This document shows, one piece after another, positions 52,665 to 62,613 of a DNA stretch of 64,000 nt. The position numbers and the translations under genes are program-made. Source of the stretch: Pseudodesulfovibrio tunisiensis (GTDB lineage Bacteria; Desulfobacterota; Desulfovibrionia; Desulfovibrionales; Desulfovibrionaceae); NCBI RefSeq assembly GCF_022809775.1, contig NZ_CP094380.1, forward strand, positions 186,001 to 250,000, given 5' to 3'. The notes beneath the pieces were generated by a model. That model had not been told where the DNA came from. It saw only the letters and a list, made by a program, of their open reading frames with translations, and ran no database searches. The number at the start of each line of letters is the position of its first letter. Within the stretch, counting starts at the first letter, position 1.

Positions 52665-55600
52665 TATTTATCCCCTTCCTGCCACTTGCGCACGTTGACC
52701 ATGAACGCCTTGTATTCGGGAATGCCCGTGTTCGGGTCGCCAACATTCGGTGTTACGATGTTTGCGGAATCACCGCCGTCGGAAGGCATTGCCCAGCCGT
52801 AGTGCCAGGGCATGCCGACCATGTGAACGTCGTTGCCGTCGATCTTGTACGGCTGAATCCGTTCGGTAACGATCGCGATGGCCCACAGGGAACCGCGAAC
52901 GCTTTCAACGGTAACCTTTTCACCGTTTTCAATGCCGCGAAGTTCAGCCAGCTGTGGGCTGATTTCAACGAACATCTGCGGTTCGGCTTCCACCAGCCAG
53001 CTGCACCAGCGCGTCATGGAGCCTGTCTGCCAGTGCTCGGTCACGCGGTAGGTGGTGCCGACAAAGGGGTAGCGCGGATTGCAAACCGCTTTTTCCTCGC
53101 CTTGAATTTGAACCGATGTCGGGTTGTGGAGCGTGCTGGAGAATGCATGCTCTTTGACAGGGCATTCCAGCGGTTCGTAGTATTCAGGCAGGGGACCGTC
53201 AGCGCGCCCCGGGCCAAAGAGCTGACCGAAGCCGTGCTTGCGCATGATGAACGGATGCTTGGTGCCGGGAGCCCAGCCACCATCCGGGACATCGCCTTCC
53301 CACTTCTTGCCGTTCCATTCGATGACGGCGCGCTCCGGGTCCCAGGGTTTGCCCTGCGAATCCACGGAAGCCCTGTTGTAGATGATGCGCCGGTTCACGG
53401 GCCAGCACCATGTCCAGTTCGGGAACAGGCCGATCCTTTCCTGCATCGGAGTCTGGCTGGCGTCGTGGCGTTCCGACTTGTTCTCGGTGTCGCTCACGGA
53501 GTTGCAGTAGAGCCAGTTGCCGGATGTGGTGGAACCATCGTCCTGCAGGTAGGCAAAGCTCGGAACCTGCTGTCCCTTTTTGAATTGCTTGCCCTTGACG
53601 ACGGTATCCCGCGTGAACCAGCCGTTGATGAGCCTTGCCGTCTGCTGTGCGCTGAATTCCATGTGACCATGGCTGTTCTTTTCGCACATGTTGTTGAAGC
53701 TCAGACGGGTGATCGGATCGGGGTACGCTCCACCTTCCTCTTCATAGAGGCGGACCATTTCCTCCCACAGTTCGTGGAAGTAGTGACCATCGGTAAGCAC
53801 GCCGTCCTTGGGTTCCGGACCGGCATAGCGCCACTGCATCCAGCGGCCGGAGTTGGAGACCGAGCCTTCCTTCTCGATTGCGGTTGCGCAAGGGATGAAG
53901 AAGGTTTCGGTCTTGACCTTTGCCGGGTCCATTCCCGGGCCTTTCCAGAAGCTGGAGGTCTCGCAGTCGAAGACGTTGACGTTGACCATCCAGTCAAGCT
54001 CGGCAATGGCCTTGCGGGTCTTTTCCGAATCCGGGCTGGAACAGGCCGGGTTCATGCCCCAGATCCATGCACCAGTGAATCCGCCGTTGTACATGCGGTC
54101 GATGAGCGGAATCCAGGAGTACTCGCTTGCGTTGTGGTTTTCCAGCTTCGGCAGGTAGGTGTAGGCATCCTTGGGCGCATCATCGGAGTACATGGCCTTG
54201 AGCAGGCTGGCGGAGTACTTGGGATAGTTCTGCCACCAGTTTGCACTCCTCGGGTCCGTGGATACAGGCGTGAACTTCCTGTTGTACTGGTCGAAAGTGT
54301 CCAGTCCGGCAAGCGGAGTCGCGATGTATCCGGGGAGGATGTGATAGAGAAGGGCGTAGTCCGTGGAGCCCTGCACGTTGCATTCGCCGCGGAGTGCGTT
54401 GACACCGCCGCCGGCAATGCCGATGTTGCCGAGCATGAGCTGGATCATGGCCATGGCGCGGATGTTCTGCACACCCACGGAGTGCTGGGTCCAGCCCATG
54501 GCGTACATGATGGTACCGGCCTTTTTCGCTGTACCGGTGGCAGAGTATGCGTCGTAGAGCTCGACAAGGTCTTCGGGGGAAACGCCCGACATCCTCGAAA
54601 CCTTGTCCAGCGTGTACCGTTCGTAGTGTTTTTTCAGAATCTGAAAAACACAGCGCGGATGTTTCAGGGATTTGTCCATCTTGGGGACGCCGTTCGCGTC
54701 CATTTCAAATGCCCACTTCGATTTGTCGTAGGTGGCAGTTTTCGGATCAAACCCGGCGAAGAGGCCATCCTCGAACGTGTAATCCTCACCAACGATGAAG
54801 GACGCGTTGGTGTACTCACGCATGTATTCGAGAAAATAGCGCTTGTTCTCGATGATGTACTTGATCATGCCGCCGAGAACGGCGATATCCGATCCGGAAC
54901 GAAGCGCAATATGCTTGTCGGAACGTGCCGAAGTACGCGTGAAACGCGGATCGACATGAATGATCTTTGCGCCTCTGGCTTGCGCCTTCAAGGCCCATTT
55001 GAAGGAAATGGGATGGTTTTCGGCAGCATTGCTGCCCATTATCAGAATGCAATCACTGTTCTGCAAATCATTCCAGTGATTGGTCATCGCACCGCGTCCG
55101 AACGACTCTCCCAGAGCCGCAACAGTGGCGCTGTGTCAGATACGGGCCTGATGTTCGAGATAGACGATGCCCTGTGCGCGCATGAAATTATGCATCGCGT
55201 AGCATTCTTCGTTGTCCAGAGCGGCAGAGCCGAGGCAGGCCACACCCATGTTGCGGTTGACGACCTGACCCTTGTCGTTCCTTTCCTGAAAGGATTTGTC
55301 GCGGGATTCCTTGGCAAGTCTGGCGATGCGTTTCTTGCACCAGTCCCAGCTCTTTTCTTGCCATTCGCCGGAGTAGGGAGCGCGGTAGAGGCATTTGCCG
55401 GTACGCAGCTCGTTCTCGGTCATCTGAATGGAGCTTGCGCCCTTTGCGCAGAGAGCTCCCTGGTTGATGGGGTGGTCGGGATCGCCTTCCACGTTGATGG
55501 CTCTTCTGGTTTCCAGAGATGTGGTGACGACCAGTCCGCAGCCAACGGAGCAGTAGGCGCAGATCGAAGTCGTCTCCTTGCTCCAGGCAGGCTTCATCTG

Positions 55601-55711
55601 AGCGATCTTGGCAACCGCTGTCTTCTTGCAGCCAACGCCGAGGCCGGAAAAGGCGGCTCCAACGGCTGTTGCTGAAGAAAGTTTCACGAAATCACGACGA
55701 TTCAGTTTCAT
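52664..55711 (-). CDS. fdhA: Selenocysteine-containing periplasmic formate dehydrogenase catalytic subunit
   Basis: 1015 residues when the in-frame TGA at 55136-55138 is read as selenocysteine (residue 192). Twin-arginine signal NRRDFVK, 4Fe-4S cluster cysteines CAYCSVGC and ALCAKG (51, 54, 58, 88), and the Sec-His active-site context ARI-U-HSATVAALGESFGRGAMTNHW are seen. The molybdopterin/tungstopterin domains follow. It oxidises formate to CO2 in the periplasm. A naive reading gives two frames (52664-55087 and 55136-55711). AGGA ribosome site. Confidence 0.95.
55100..55138 (-). promoter_or_regulatory. Selenocysteine codon and candidate bacterial SECIS hairpin
   Basis: UGA at 55138-55136 followed, about 19 bases later, by a stem CGGCTCT-GGG-AGAGTCG (one G:U pair) with a G-rich loop, as needed for SelB. 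Located inside the coding sequence, as in all bacteria. Confidence 0.65.
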
Positions 55712-55732
55712 TCGGAAATCCTAGATTTGTTG

Positions 55733-55975
55733 TTATTGCCCACGAATCTCACAGCCGAGCACTGTAAGCAGTCTATAGCCGGAGAGCGCCACAGGAGGCT
55801 CATGAAAAGTCATGCCTTCACAACAGAAGACCGGAGCCCAAGCAACAACTCGGACATCCAGCGTTCCGGCATACTCTTCACATGCTTCAAGAGACACTCC
55901 AAGCCCTCCGAAAGGAAGATCGGCAGTGCTCCGCGCTGTTATAGGTTTTTCGTTAAGTGCCAAGTGCACCTCCAT
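55733..55975 (-). CDS. Small open reading frame upstream of fdhA, unknown
   Basis: 80 codons, ending 21 bases before the fdhA start. The codon composition looks coding and it has two adjacent cysteines (PVFCCEG), but no family is recognised. The AAAGG site is only three bases from the ATG, which is short. It could be a leader peptide of the formate dehydrogenase operon, an unknown small protein or chance. Frames on the plus strand through here are no better. Confidence 0.35.
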   Translation of the reverse strand: MEVHLALNEKPITARSTADLPFGGLGVSLEACEEYAGTLDVRVVAWAPVFCCEGMTFHEPPVALSGYRLLTVLGCEIRGQ

Positions 55976-56287
55976 TACCTTTGATTTCGTGCTTCATGCA
56001 CAAAAGGCTTGTTTGATACGGAGAATTCAAGAGAAACACAAGACGTAGCGACCTGCCCATGTTTTTGCATGATTGTGCCGGGATCGGCGCAATGCGTTTT
56101 CTTTTGGAGGACCTGAAACATGAGTTCGTTTCCTTGATCGTTTGTTCAGCATCGGGGATGCGTACTCCATGGGGGGGCGCAGGAGCAGGCGGTTTGAAGG
56201 AGGCATGCGGTCCGGCTTCTGCATCAAAATGGCCGCCGAGGAAGGAATCCCGGGCGGCCATTGTGTCTTGGGCTGAATGAGGCTGGA
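55976..56287. other. Intergenic region between fdh operon and GntR gene
   Basis: 312 bases. Contains the GntR-gene terminator at 56228-56262 and the upstream side of the fdh operon. No convincing gene or known regulatory motif. Confidence 0.5.
56228..56262 (-). terminator. Terminator after the GntR gene
   Basis: AATGGCCGCC / GGGCGGCCATT hairpin followed by TTTTGAT on the minus strand, 26 bases after the stop. Confidence 0.8.
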
Positions 56288-57007
56288 CTAGTAGTAGGAC
56301 TGAAGAAGGGCTTTTTGAACGCTGTTGTTGGCGTTGTCCTGTCCTTCCTCGATGTTTTCCAGCAGATGGGAGCGAGCGCGTTCGGCATCGCCCTTGCGGA
56401 TTGCGTCTATGATGGCCAGATGCTGGTTGCAGGTGGTTTCAAGACGCCCCGGGTGCTGGAAATCCATGGTGCGGAAGATCAGCAGCCGCTCGCTGAAGGA
56501 ACGCAAGGTCCTGCAGATGGCCTTGTTGCCGAAAATCTCGGCCAGACCTTCGTGAAAGGACTGGTCCCACAGGGCAACCTGGCTGTAGTCCAGCTGATCG
56601 TTTTCCCGGCTGGCCCGACAGAACTTCTCCCATTCGTGTTGCAGACTGTCGAGTTGAGGGTCGACATCGGTGCGCGTACAGAGGCGTTCCACCACATAGA
56701 GTTCAAGGGCTTTTCGCAGTTCGTAGATTTCCCGTACTTCGTCCGGGTGTATCTGTTTGACCACGAAGGTCCTGTTTTCCATGCGTTCGGCAAAGCCGGC
56801 AGCCGCGAGCATGCGCAGGGCTTCACGCACCGGGCTTCGGCTTACGTCGAATTCCCGGCACAGGGATTCCTCCACCAGCGGCTTGTTCGGAGGGTATTCC
56901 CAGTTCAGGATACGCTGCTTCAAGGTGCGTAGAATCCTGATGCTGAGATTCTCCTTTTTGCGTTTGGTGCCCTGTTTTTTGCCGTTGCTGCGGTTCTTGT
57001 CTTCCAT
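56288..57007 (-). CDS. GntR-family transcriptional regulator (FCD subfamily)
   Basis: 239 residues. Winged helix-turn-helix about 20-90 (ILRTLKQRILNWEYPPNKPLVEESLCREFDVSRSPVREALRML), then a helical FCD effector domain (EVREIYELRKALELYVVERL, DQSFHEGLAEIFGN, HLAIIDAIRKGDAERA). Such proteins bind small carboxylic acids and usually repress neighbouring catabolic genes. It is the last gene of the ureido/carbamoyl operon and very likely controls it, with a ligand that may be the pathway substrate. Confidence 0.9.
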   Translation of the reverse strand: MEDKNRSNGKKQGTKRKKENLSIRILRTLKQRILNWEYPPNKPLVEESLCREFDVSRSPVREALRMLAAAGFAERMENRTFVVKQIHPDEVREIYELRKALELYVVERLCTRTDVDPQLDSLQHEWEKFCRASRENDQLDYSQVALWDQSFHEGLAEIFGNKAICRTLRSFSERLLIFRTMDFQHPGRLETTCNQHLAIIDAIRKGDAERARSHLLENIEEGQDNANNSVQKALLQSYY

Positions 57008-57025
57008 GGTATCCTTTTCCCGAAG

Positions 57026-57976
57026 TTATTCAGGAATTATCCGTGTTCCCGCGTTACCTGTCAAGGCCTTGCTCATGAGCGGCAGGCTGGTGATGATGCC
57101 TGTACCACCCTGATATTCCACGAAGTCGGCAAGCGCCGTGACCTTGGGTTCCATACTGCCCTTGGGGAACTCCCCGGCAGCGCAGAGGGTTCTGGCTTCA
57201 CGCAGGGTCATGGTGTCGATCCACCGCTCTTCCGGGGTGTTGAAGTTCAAGGCCACCCGGTCCACCCCCGTGGGCAGCAGGAGCATGTCGGCCTGAAGCT
57301 CCCGAGCCAGAATCGAGGAAGAGAAGTCCTTGTCGATCACGGCTTCCACGCCTTCAATATCGCCGTTTTCCTTCTGGATGACCGGGATGCCTCCGCCTCC
57401 CAGAGCAATGACCAGATAGCCGTCCCTGACCAGTTGATTGATGGAGTTCTGCTCCACAATGGCCACCGGTGCAGGAGAGGGCACGACCCGACGCCAGCCG
57501 CGTCCGGAATCCTCCACGATGCTCCAGTTGTTGGCCTTGGCCAGTTCCTCGGCTTCCTCCTTGGAGTACCACGAGCCGATGGGCTTGGTCGGGTTGGCAA
57601 AGGCCGGATCATTGCGATCCACAAGGGTTTGCGTAACCAGTGCGATGGGCTCGCGTCTGATGCCCTTGCGTCGGAATTCATTGCGCAGGGCCTTGCAGAA
57701 CATGAAGCCCACCGCACCCTGAATGTCCGCGCCTGCGTAGTCCATGGGGACCCCGGAAACGTGCTCCCGGCTGAGTTCGGAGCGTCGCATGATGAATCCC
57801 ACCTGCGGACCGTTGCCGTGGGTCAGGACCACGTTCCAGCCCAGAGTGATCATGTCTGCCACATGAGCGGCGATGTCCTTGACCATGGCGTACTGGTCTT
57901 CCAGCGACAGGTTCTTCGGATCGGGAATGAGGGCGTTGCCGCCAATGGCCACGACGGCCAGTTTTTCCTTGTTCAT
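57026..57976 (-). CDS. arcC: Carbamate kinase
   Basis: 316 residues from the ATG at 57976. It makes ATP from ADP and carbamoyl phosphate, releasing carbamate (CO2 plus ammonia). Motifs: VVAIGGNAL, VLTHGNGPQVG, VIALGGGGIPV, and DKDFSSSILARELQAD. Sits 16 bases after allG, like E. coli ybcF beside the all genes. It is the energy-conserving step of the proposed pathway. Confidence 0.95.
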   Translation of the reverse strand: MNKEKLAVVAIGGNALIPDPKNLSLEDQYAMVKDIAAHVADMITLGWNVVLTHGNGPQVGFIMRRSELSREHVSGVPMDYAGADIQGAVGFMFCKALRNEFRRKGIRREPIALVTQTLVDRNDPAFANPTKPIGSWYSKEEAEELAKANNWSIVEDSGRGWRRVVPSPAPVAIVEQNSINQLVRDGYLVIALGGGGIPVIQKENGDIEGVEAVIDKDFSSSILARELQADMLLLPTGVDRVALNFNTPEERWIDTMTLREARTLCAAGEFPKGSMEPKVTALADFVEYQGGTGIITSLPLMSKALTGNAGTRIIPE

Positions 57977-57992
57977 GGATATACTCGTCGGG

Positions 57993-59399
57993 TTATTCGT
58001 GCAGGCTGGCGTCCAGCGCATCGATGGCCTGAGTGAAGCATTCGAGGGGCGCGGCGGTCAGTCCGGCGCCGATCTGCCCGATACCGGCTTCCTTGTGGGC
58101 AATGCCGGTGTTGATGATGGGCTGAATGCCGGTGTCCGCGACCTTGCGGCAGTCAATGCCTGCGGCAGAGCCGCCGAAGTCGAGCAGAGGCAGGGTGAAG
58201 GCGGCGTTGCGTCCCACGGTGATGCGCTGCATGTTACGGGAATTCTTGACCGCGTCCGCCACGGTGCCGCCCACGAACTGGGTGATGGCCGGAGCTGCCG
58301 CCATGGCGAATCCGCCGACGCCAGCAGTCTCGGTGATGGCGCTGTCGCCCAAATCCGCTGCTGCGTCGTTTTTGGAGTAGCCCGGGAAGAACAGACCATC
58401 CACCATGGGAGCGTCCGCCACGAACCACTGGTCCGGGAACGCGGAGATGCGCACGCCGAACTGCACGCCGTTGCGCGCCATGACCGTGACCATGCTGGAG
58501 TTCTTCACGCCTGCGGCAGCGTTCATCATGGTCTTGCAGGAAGCCATGGACAGGTTCAGGAAGAAGTGGTCGTTTCCGGCAATGAAGTTCAGCGCGGCAG
58601 CGACCTGTGCCGGGTCCATGCCGGTCTGCAGGGCGGCAGGAGCCAGTTTGCGGAAGAACATGGACGTGGCTGCCGCATTGCGGTTGTGCACCTCGTCGCC
58701 CATGTGCAGGGCCTGCGCCATCAGGGACTTGATTTCCAGCGGCTCCATTTTTTCCACGGCCTTCTGCAGCACCGGGGCGAGCACGTCGGCCATCCAGTGC
58801 AGCCGGTCCAGCACGTCCTTGCCGAACGCACCGAAACGCAGCACCTTGCCCAGGCCTTCATTGAAGTTGCTGAAGGTGCGATTGCCGTGGACCGCGTCGC
58901 GCACCATCCATACGGGCATGGAAGGGCTGATTACACCTGCCATGGGGCCGACAGCCTGATGGTGATGACAGGGCGCGAGCTCGACTTCTCCGGCCTCCAC
59001 CATCCTGCGGGCGGCTTCCGGAGTGTCTGCCCAACCTTCGAAAAGGATGGCGCCCATGACGGCTCCCTGCTGGGGGCCGCACATGTTTTCCCAGGCGATG
59101 GGCGGGCCGGAATGCAGGATGCGCTTGCCGTCCATGCCGGGAATGTCCTTGCCTGCGGTACCTACGCCTTCCAGTACGGGATTGGATTCCATGTAGCGTG
59201 AAAACGCGATTTCATTGGCCTTGTCCACTTCGGGGTTGTTCAGGAGGCGGGCCAGTTTCCAGGCCAGAACCGGGTCGCCACCCGCCGGAGGCTGCCAGGG
59301 GCAGGCTGCCACGGGCACGCCCTGCGAGGACAGGGAATCCGTGAATCGGGCGAGACCGACATTAATGACATGCATGGGATCGGATATGATATTCTTCAT
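57993..59399 (-). CDS. allG: DUF1116 protein, AllG-like subunit of a carbamoyltransferase
   Basis: 468 residues, cytosolic. DUF1116 family (YlbE/AllG). Family segments include PPIAWENMCGPQQGA, LAPCHHHQAVGPMAGV, and MVRDAVHGNRTFSNFNEGLGKVLRFG. In E. coli AllF, AllG and AllH together form oxamate carbamoyltransferase, which turns oxalurate plus phosphate into oxamate and carbamoyl phosphate (reported in recent work; from memory). Stop-to-start gap with fdrA is three bases. Confidence 0.85.
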   Translation of the reverse strand: MKNIISDPMHVINVGLARFTDSLSSQGVPVAACPWQPPAGGDPVLAWKLARLLNNPEVDKANEIAFSRYMESNPVLEGVGTAGKDIPGMDGKRILHSGPPIAWENMCGPQQGAVMGAILFEGWADTPEAARRMVEAGEVELAPCHHHQAVGPMAGVISPSMPVWMVRDAVHGNRTFSNFNEGLGKVLRFGAFGKDVLDRLHWMADVLAPVLQKAVEKMEPLEIKSLMAQALHMGDEVHNRNAAATSMFFRKLAPAALQTGMDPAQVAAALNFIAGNDHFFLNLSMASCKTMMNAAAGVKNSSMVTVMARNGVQFGVRISAFPDQWFVADAPMVDGLFFPGYSKNDAAADLGDSAITETAGVGGFAMAAAPAITQFVGGTVADAVKNSRNMQRITVGRNAAFTLPLLDFGGSAAGIDCRKVADTGIQPIINTGIAHKEAGIGQIGAGLTAAPLECFTQAIDALDASLHE

Positions 59400-59402
59400 G
59401 GT

Positions 59403-60945
59403 TTAGCTCCGTTTGGTGACGAGCAGGGCCAGGATTGCTGCTTCCGCATTGCTGGAACACAGGGCAACGCCTTGTTCCTCGAGTTTGGCACGCTGTTCGG
59501 CGAGATTCTGGGGGTCGGCTTCAGTGCCGCAGACAGAGGCTATGAAGACCGGTGTGGTCGTTGCGGCCTTGCGGGTGTCGGCAATGGCCTTTGCCAGTTC
59601 CCCGGCCGGGTCTTCATTGGAGCCGTGGCCGAGCACCACGTCCAGCAGGACCACTGCGGTTTCCGGATCGGTGGCGTCCTGCATGATGCGCTCGTTGCGC
59701 GGCGTGGGGTCGATCATGGGATGCGGTCTGCCGCGGGTGAACACGTCGTCGCCGAGATCGACCACGGTGTGTCCCTGACTTGCAAACGGGTTGTCCAGTT
59801 CCCGGACCTTGCCGGTAGGACCGTTGGAAAACAGCTCGGGCAGATGGTCCTGAAGCAGAAGCTGGGTCTCGTAGCAGAAGGTGCCCCCCGTATACAGGCC
59901 GCGCAGATGCTTCTGGCCGGGCTGAAGCTGCTTTGCGAGCTCGGATGCGCGTTTGCAGAGCGTTTCGTCTTCCACTTCTGCGCTGACAAAGGTCGGGGTT
60001 TCCCCCTTGTCCAGAGCCACGGCGCAATGCGCGGCTTCCTCCAGCGTGCCGACCGGATGCAGGCCTTCGCCTTCCAGTTCCGACCTGTCCGCGCCCAGAA
60101 AATTGACGACCACGGGTTTTCCGGCAGCAGCGCGCCGCTGCCAGAACCTTTTGGGCCACTTCCTTTGCCGGAGGCTTGGAAATCAGCACGATGACCTTGG
60201 TCTGCGGGTCTTCGGCCAATGCCTTGATTCCGGAAAGCATGGTCAGACCGCCCACTTCATGGGACAGATCGTGACCGCCCGTGCCAATGGCCTGACTCAC
60301 GCCGGAACCAAGCTGGTCGATGAGGCAGGTAACCTGCTGGATGCCGGTGCCGGATGCGCCCACAACGCCGATGGAACCGGGGCGAACCACATTGGCAAAG
60401 GCCAGAGGTGCGCCGCCGATGATTGCGGTGCCGCAGTCCGGTCCCATGACCAGCAGACCGCGTTCCGTGGCGTACTGCTTCAGTGCGATTTCCTGTTCGA
60501 CCGGCACGTTGTCCGAGAACAGCATGACGTTCAATCCCGCGCCGAGGGCCTTCATGGCCTCGGCTCCGGCGAATTCGCCGGGAGTGGAAATCAACGCAAG
60601 GCTCGCCTCGGGATTTTCGGCCAGAGTGCCCAGAAGGGAAATGGGAGTCGGCAGTTCGGAAGAGCCGCTCTGCACGTCCTTGGGAGCCAATGCTTCGGCT
60701 GCTGCTGCAAACGCATCCGGAAGAGCATCTTCCTCGCCCTTGATGACCAGTACGAGATCGCTGGGCTTGGCTGCCGGAGCGGATTCGAGCAGTCCGCTCT
60801 GGACAAGCAGATCCATGTTGGCCGGGGTGCCCATGAGGGCCGAGGCCTCCTCGATGCCGGGAAGAGCCGTGATGCCGGCGGAAATGCGCATCAGCGCCAC
60901 GGAATCCTGGTATATGTTTTGATGGATTTGAGTTTCTGTTTTCAC
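59403..60945 (-). CDS. fdrA: FdrA/AllF acyl-CoA-synthetase-like subunit, split by a one-base frameshift
   Basis: About 513 residues when the shift near 60132 is corrected. GTG start at 60945 with AAAGGAG site. N-terminal part (to AKEVAQKVLAAA) has succinyl-CoA-ligase-like CoA-binding features (LLVMGPDCGTAI, IGVVGASGTG, IGTGGHDLSHEVGGLTML). C-terminal part (VVVNFLGADRSELEGEG on) is in the +1 frame. Without correction the first frame ends at 59614 as nonsense. The extra base is a C in the stretch GCGGCGCGCTGCTGCCGG. Role: subunit of oxamate-type carbamoyltransferase. Confidence 0.85.
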
Positions 60946-60955
60946 GAGAACTCCT

Positions 60956-61855
60956 TTAACGGTCGACCTGAAACGGAGCGACCGGTTGTATGTCCGGCTG
61001 TTGGCCGGAAAGTGAAACACTGTTTTGAAAAGATTGCAGCCCCAGTAAAAGTCCTCGGGTTCCGTCGCATCCGGAGCTGGCTCCGAATTCGGCAGCGCGT
61101 TGCAACGCCTTGCGGATTTCCATCTGGGATTTCCCGGTCATCAAAGCCTGTCGCAGTTCGGCCAGCGGACGATGAAAAGTCCCTTGCATGGCATCTTCCA
61201 GCATGGCCCGGCTTACGAATGTGGTATTCGACAGCAGTGCGGGCAGTTGGGCTTGCAGGTCGACGAACAGTGGGTGTCGCATTCCGTGCAACGCACAGCA
61301 TAGACCTACAAGCAAATCGTCGCCCGAGGGCGTAAGGCCCGGGCCTGCTCCCACCAAGCGAGCCAGAAGCCGCGGATTCGGAGCAAGCGTTTCCCGCATG
61401 TCCGCCACAAATGCCTCGAAGCAGGAAATCGCAGCGGACCGCAAGGAAGAGCGCGGCATTTCAGCTTCCATTTTCAAAAGGAAGTCGACAGCCCCCGGCA
61501 ACTGTTTGTTCAAGGCGGCTCTTTCCGTGTCGTCCAATGCCGGAGGCATCGGGCTTTTCCACGGAGTCGCTGCAAGATGGGAAAAATCCAGCAAAGGAAA
61601 ATCAGGCAAGGCAAGTTCAAGCGCATGGCCGCAGCAGGCAACAGGCATGCCCGGGACAAGTCGCGGAAAAAGCCGGTTCGCTACATCCGCAGTCAATGCC
61701 AAACAGCGTTCGCTCATGTTGCGATCGTTGCAAAGCAGAGTCAGCATGGACGGAACATGCGGGGCATCAATCAGCAGATTCACGGAATTCGTGAATACGC
61801 TGTGCACCTTGCCTTGCCATGTTCCTGGGAATTGACTGCCTGCGCTGACGATCAT
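60956..61855 (-). CDS. allH: DUF2877 protein, AllH-like subunit
   Basis: 299 residues, cytosolic. Family mark is VGAGPGLTPSGDDLLVGLCCAL (about 170-190), plus the conserved C-terminal FGASSGCDGTRGLLLGL. AllH (YlbF) is the third subunit of E. coli oxamate carbamoyltransferase. Ribosome site GGAG before 61855. Ten bases before fdrA. Confidence 0.85.
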   Translation of the reverse strand: MIVSAGSQFPGTWQGKVHSVFTNSVNLLIDAPHVPSMLTLLCNDRNMSERCLALTADVANRLFPRLVPGMPVACCGHALELALPDFPLLDFSHLAATPWKSPMPPALDDTERAALNKQLPGAVDFLLKMEAEMPRSSLRSAAISCFEAFVADMRETLAPNPRLLARLVGAGPGLTPSGDDLLVGLCCALHGMRHPLFVDLQAQLPALLSNTTFVSRAMLEDAMQGTFHRPLAELRQALMTGKSQMEIRKALQRAAEFGASSGCDGTRGLLLGLQSFQNSVSLSGQQPDIQPVAPFQVDR

Positions 61856-61889
61856 GATGCTTTCTCCATGTATCCGGTACGCCTTGAGA

Positions 61890-61922
61890 GAAGGGAGGAG
61901 GGGGGGGCGTTCTCCTCCCTTC
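61890..61922 (-). repeat. Intra-operon hairpin between the hydrolase and allH
   Basis: GAAGGGAGGAG / CTCCTCCCTTC perfect 11-base arms, no T tract. Possibly an mRNA-processing or stabilising hairpin that separates expression of the upstream hydrolase and downstream carbamoyltransferase genes. Confidence 0.65.
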
Positions 61923-61927
61923 AGGGG

Positions 61928-62593
61928 TTATTTCAGGGCGTCTGCGACCTGATCACTCGTGGTGACCCAGCCGAAGAGGCCGCCCTGGGCCTTGATCATT
62001 TCCAGGCCCACGCGCTGGAATTCCGGGAAGTAGGAGCCGGTTGCATCCGAAACCACGGCGCATTCGTAGCCGCGATCATTGGCCTCGCGTACGGTGGTGT
62101 GCACGCACACTTCCGTGGTCACGCCGCACACGATCAGGGTCTCGATGTCCCGGTTGCGCAGGAGCAGATCCAGATCCGTGGACCAGAACGCGTTCTTGCC
62201 GGGCTTGTCGATGATGGGTTCGTCCTTGGTGGGATAGAGTTCGGGGATGATGTCATGCCCTTTTTCTCCGCGAACAAGAATGCGGCCCATGGGACCTTCG
62301 TCGCCTATGCAAAGGGTGGGATTGCCCCGGCGTTTCTTGGACGGAGGGAGGTCGGCCAGATGCGGAGCATGGCCCTCGCGGGTATGCACCACGAACATTC
62401 CGGCTTCACGCGCCGCTTCCAGCACCTTTCTGGTGGGTTCGATGGCCGTGCGAAGCAGGGAAACATCGTTGCCCAGAGTCTCGCCGAAGCCGCCGGGCTC
62501 CAGAAAATCGCGTTGCATGTCGATGATCAGGAGCGCAGTGCGCTTGGGATCGAATTCCAGTTCATATGGTTCAGCCTGCAATTTCTTGGTCAT
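61928..62593 (-). CDS. Isochorismatase-family amidohydrolase (biuret/ureido type)
   Basis: 221 residues. Cysteine hydrolase triad is visible: Asp in LLIIDMQRDF, Lys in DKPGKNAFWST and Cys in CGVTTEVCVHTT. The VCGVTTEVCVHTTVREANDRGYEC segment fits the group with biuret hydrolase, ureidoacrylate hydrolase and carbamoylsarcosine hydrolase. It would cleave an amide or carbamoyl bond. It lies between the GGCT-like gene and allH, so its product probably feeds the carbamoyltransferase (inference). The precise substrate cannot be read from sequence. Confidence 0.78.
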   Translation of the reverse strand: MTKKLQAEPYELEFDPKRTALLIIDMQRDFLEPGGFGETLGNDVSLLRTAIEPTRKVLEAAREAGMFVVHTREGHAPHLADLPPSKKRRGNPTLCIGDEGPMGRILVRGEKGHDIIPELYPTKDEPIIDKPGKNAFWSTDLDLLLRNRDIETLIVCGVTTEVCVHTTVREANDRGYECAVVSDATGSYFPEFQRVGLEMIKAQGGLFGWVTTSDQVADALK

Positions 62594-62613
62594 GATAACC
62601 TCGATATGGTCTG

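Noticed and set aside
52487..55675. 1062-codon open frame on the plus strand opposite fdhA
   Set aside because: It lies antisense to a fully recognisable formate dehydrogenase, has no family resemblance and no ribosome site; long antisense frames are common in high-GC genes.
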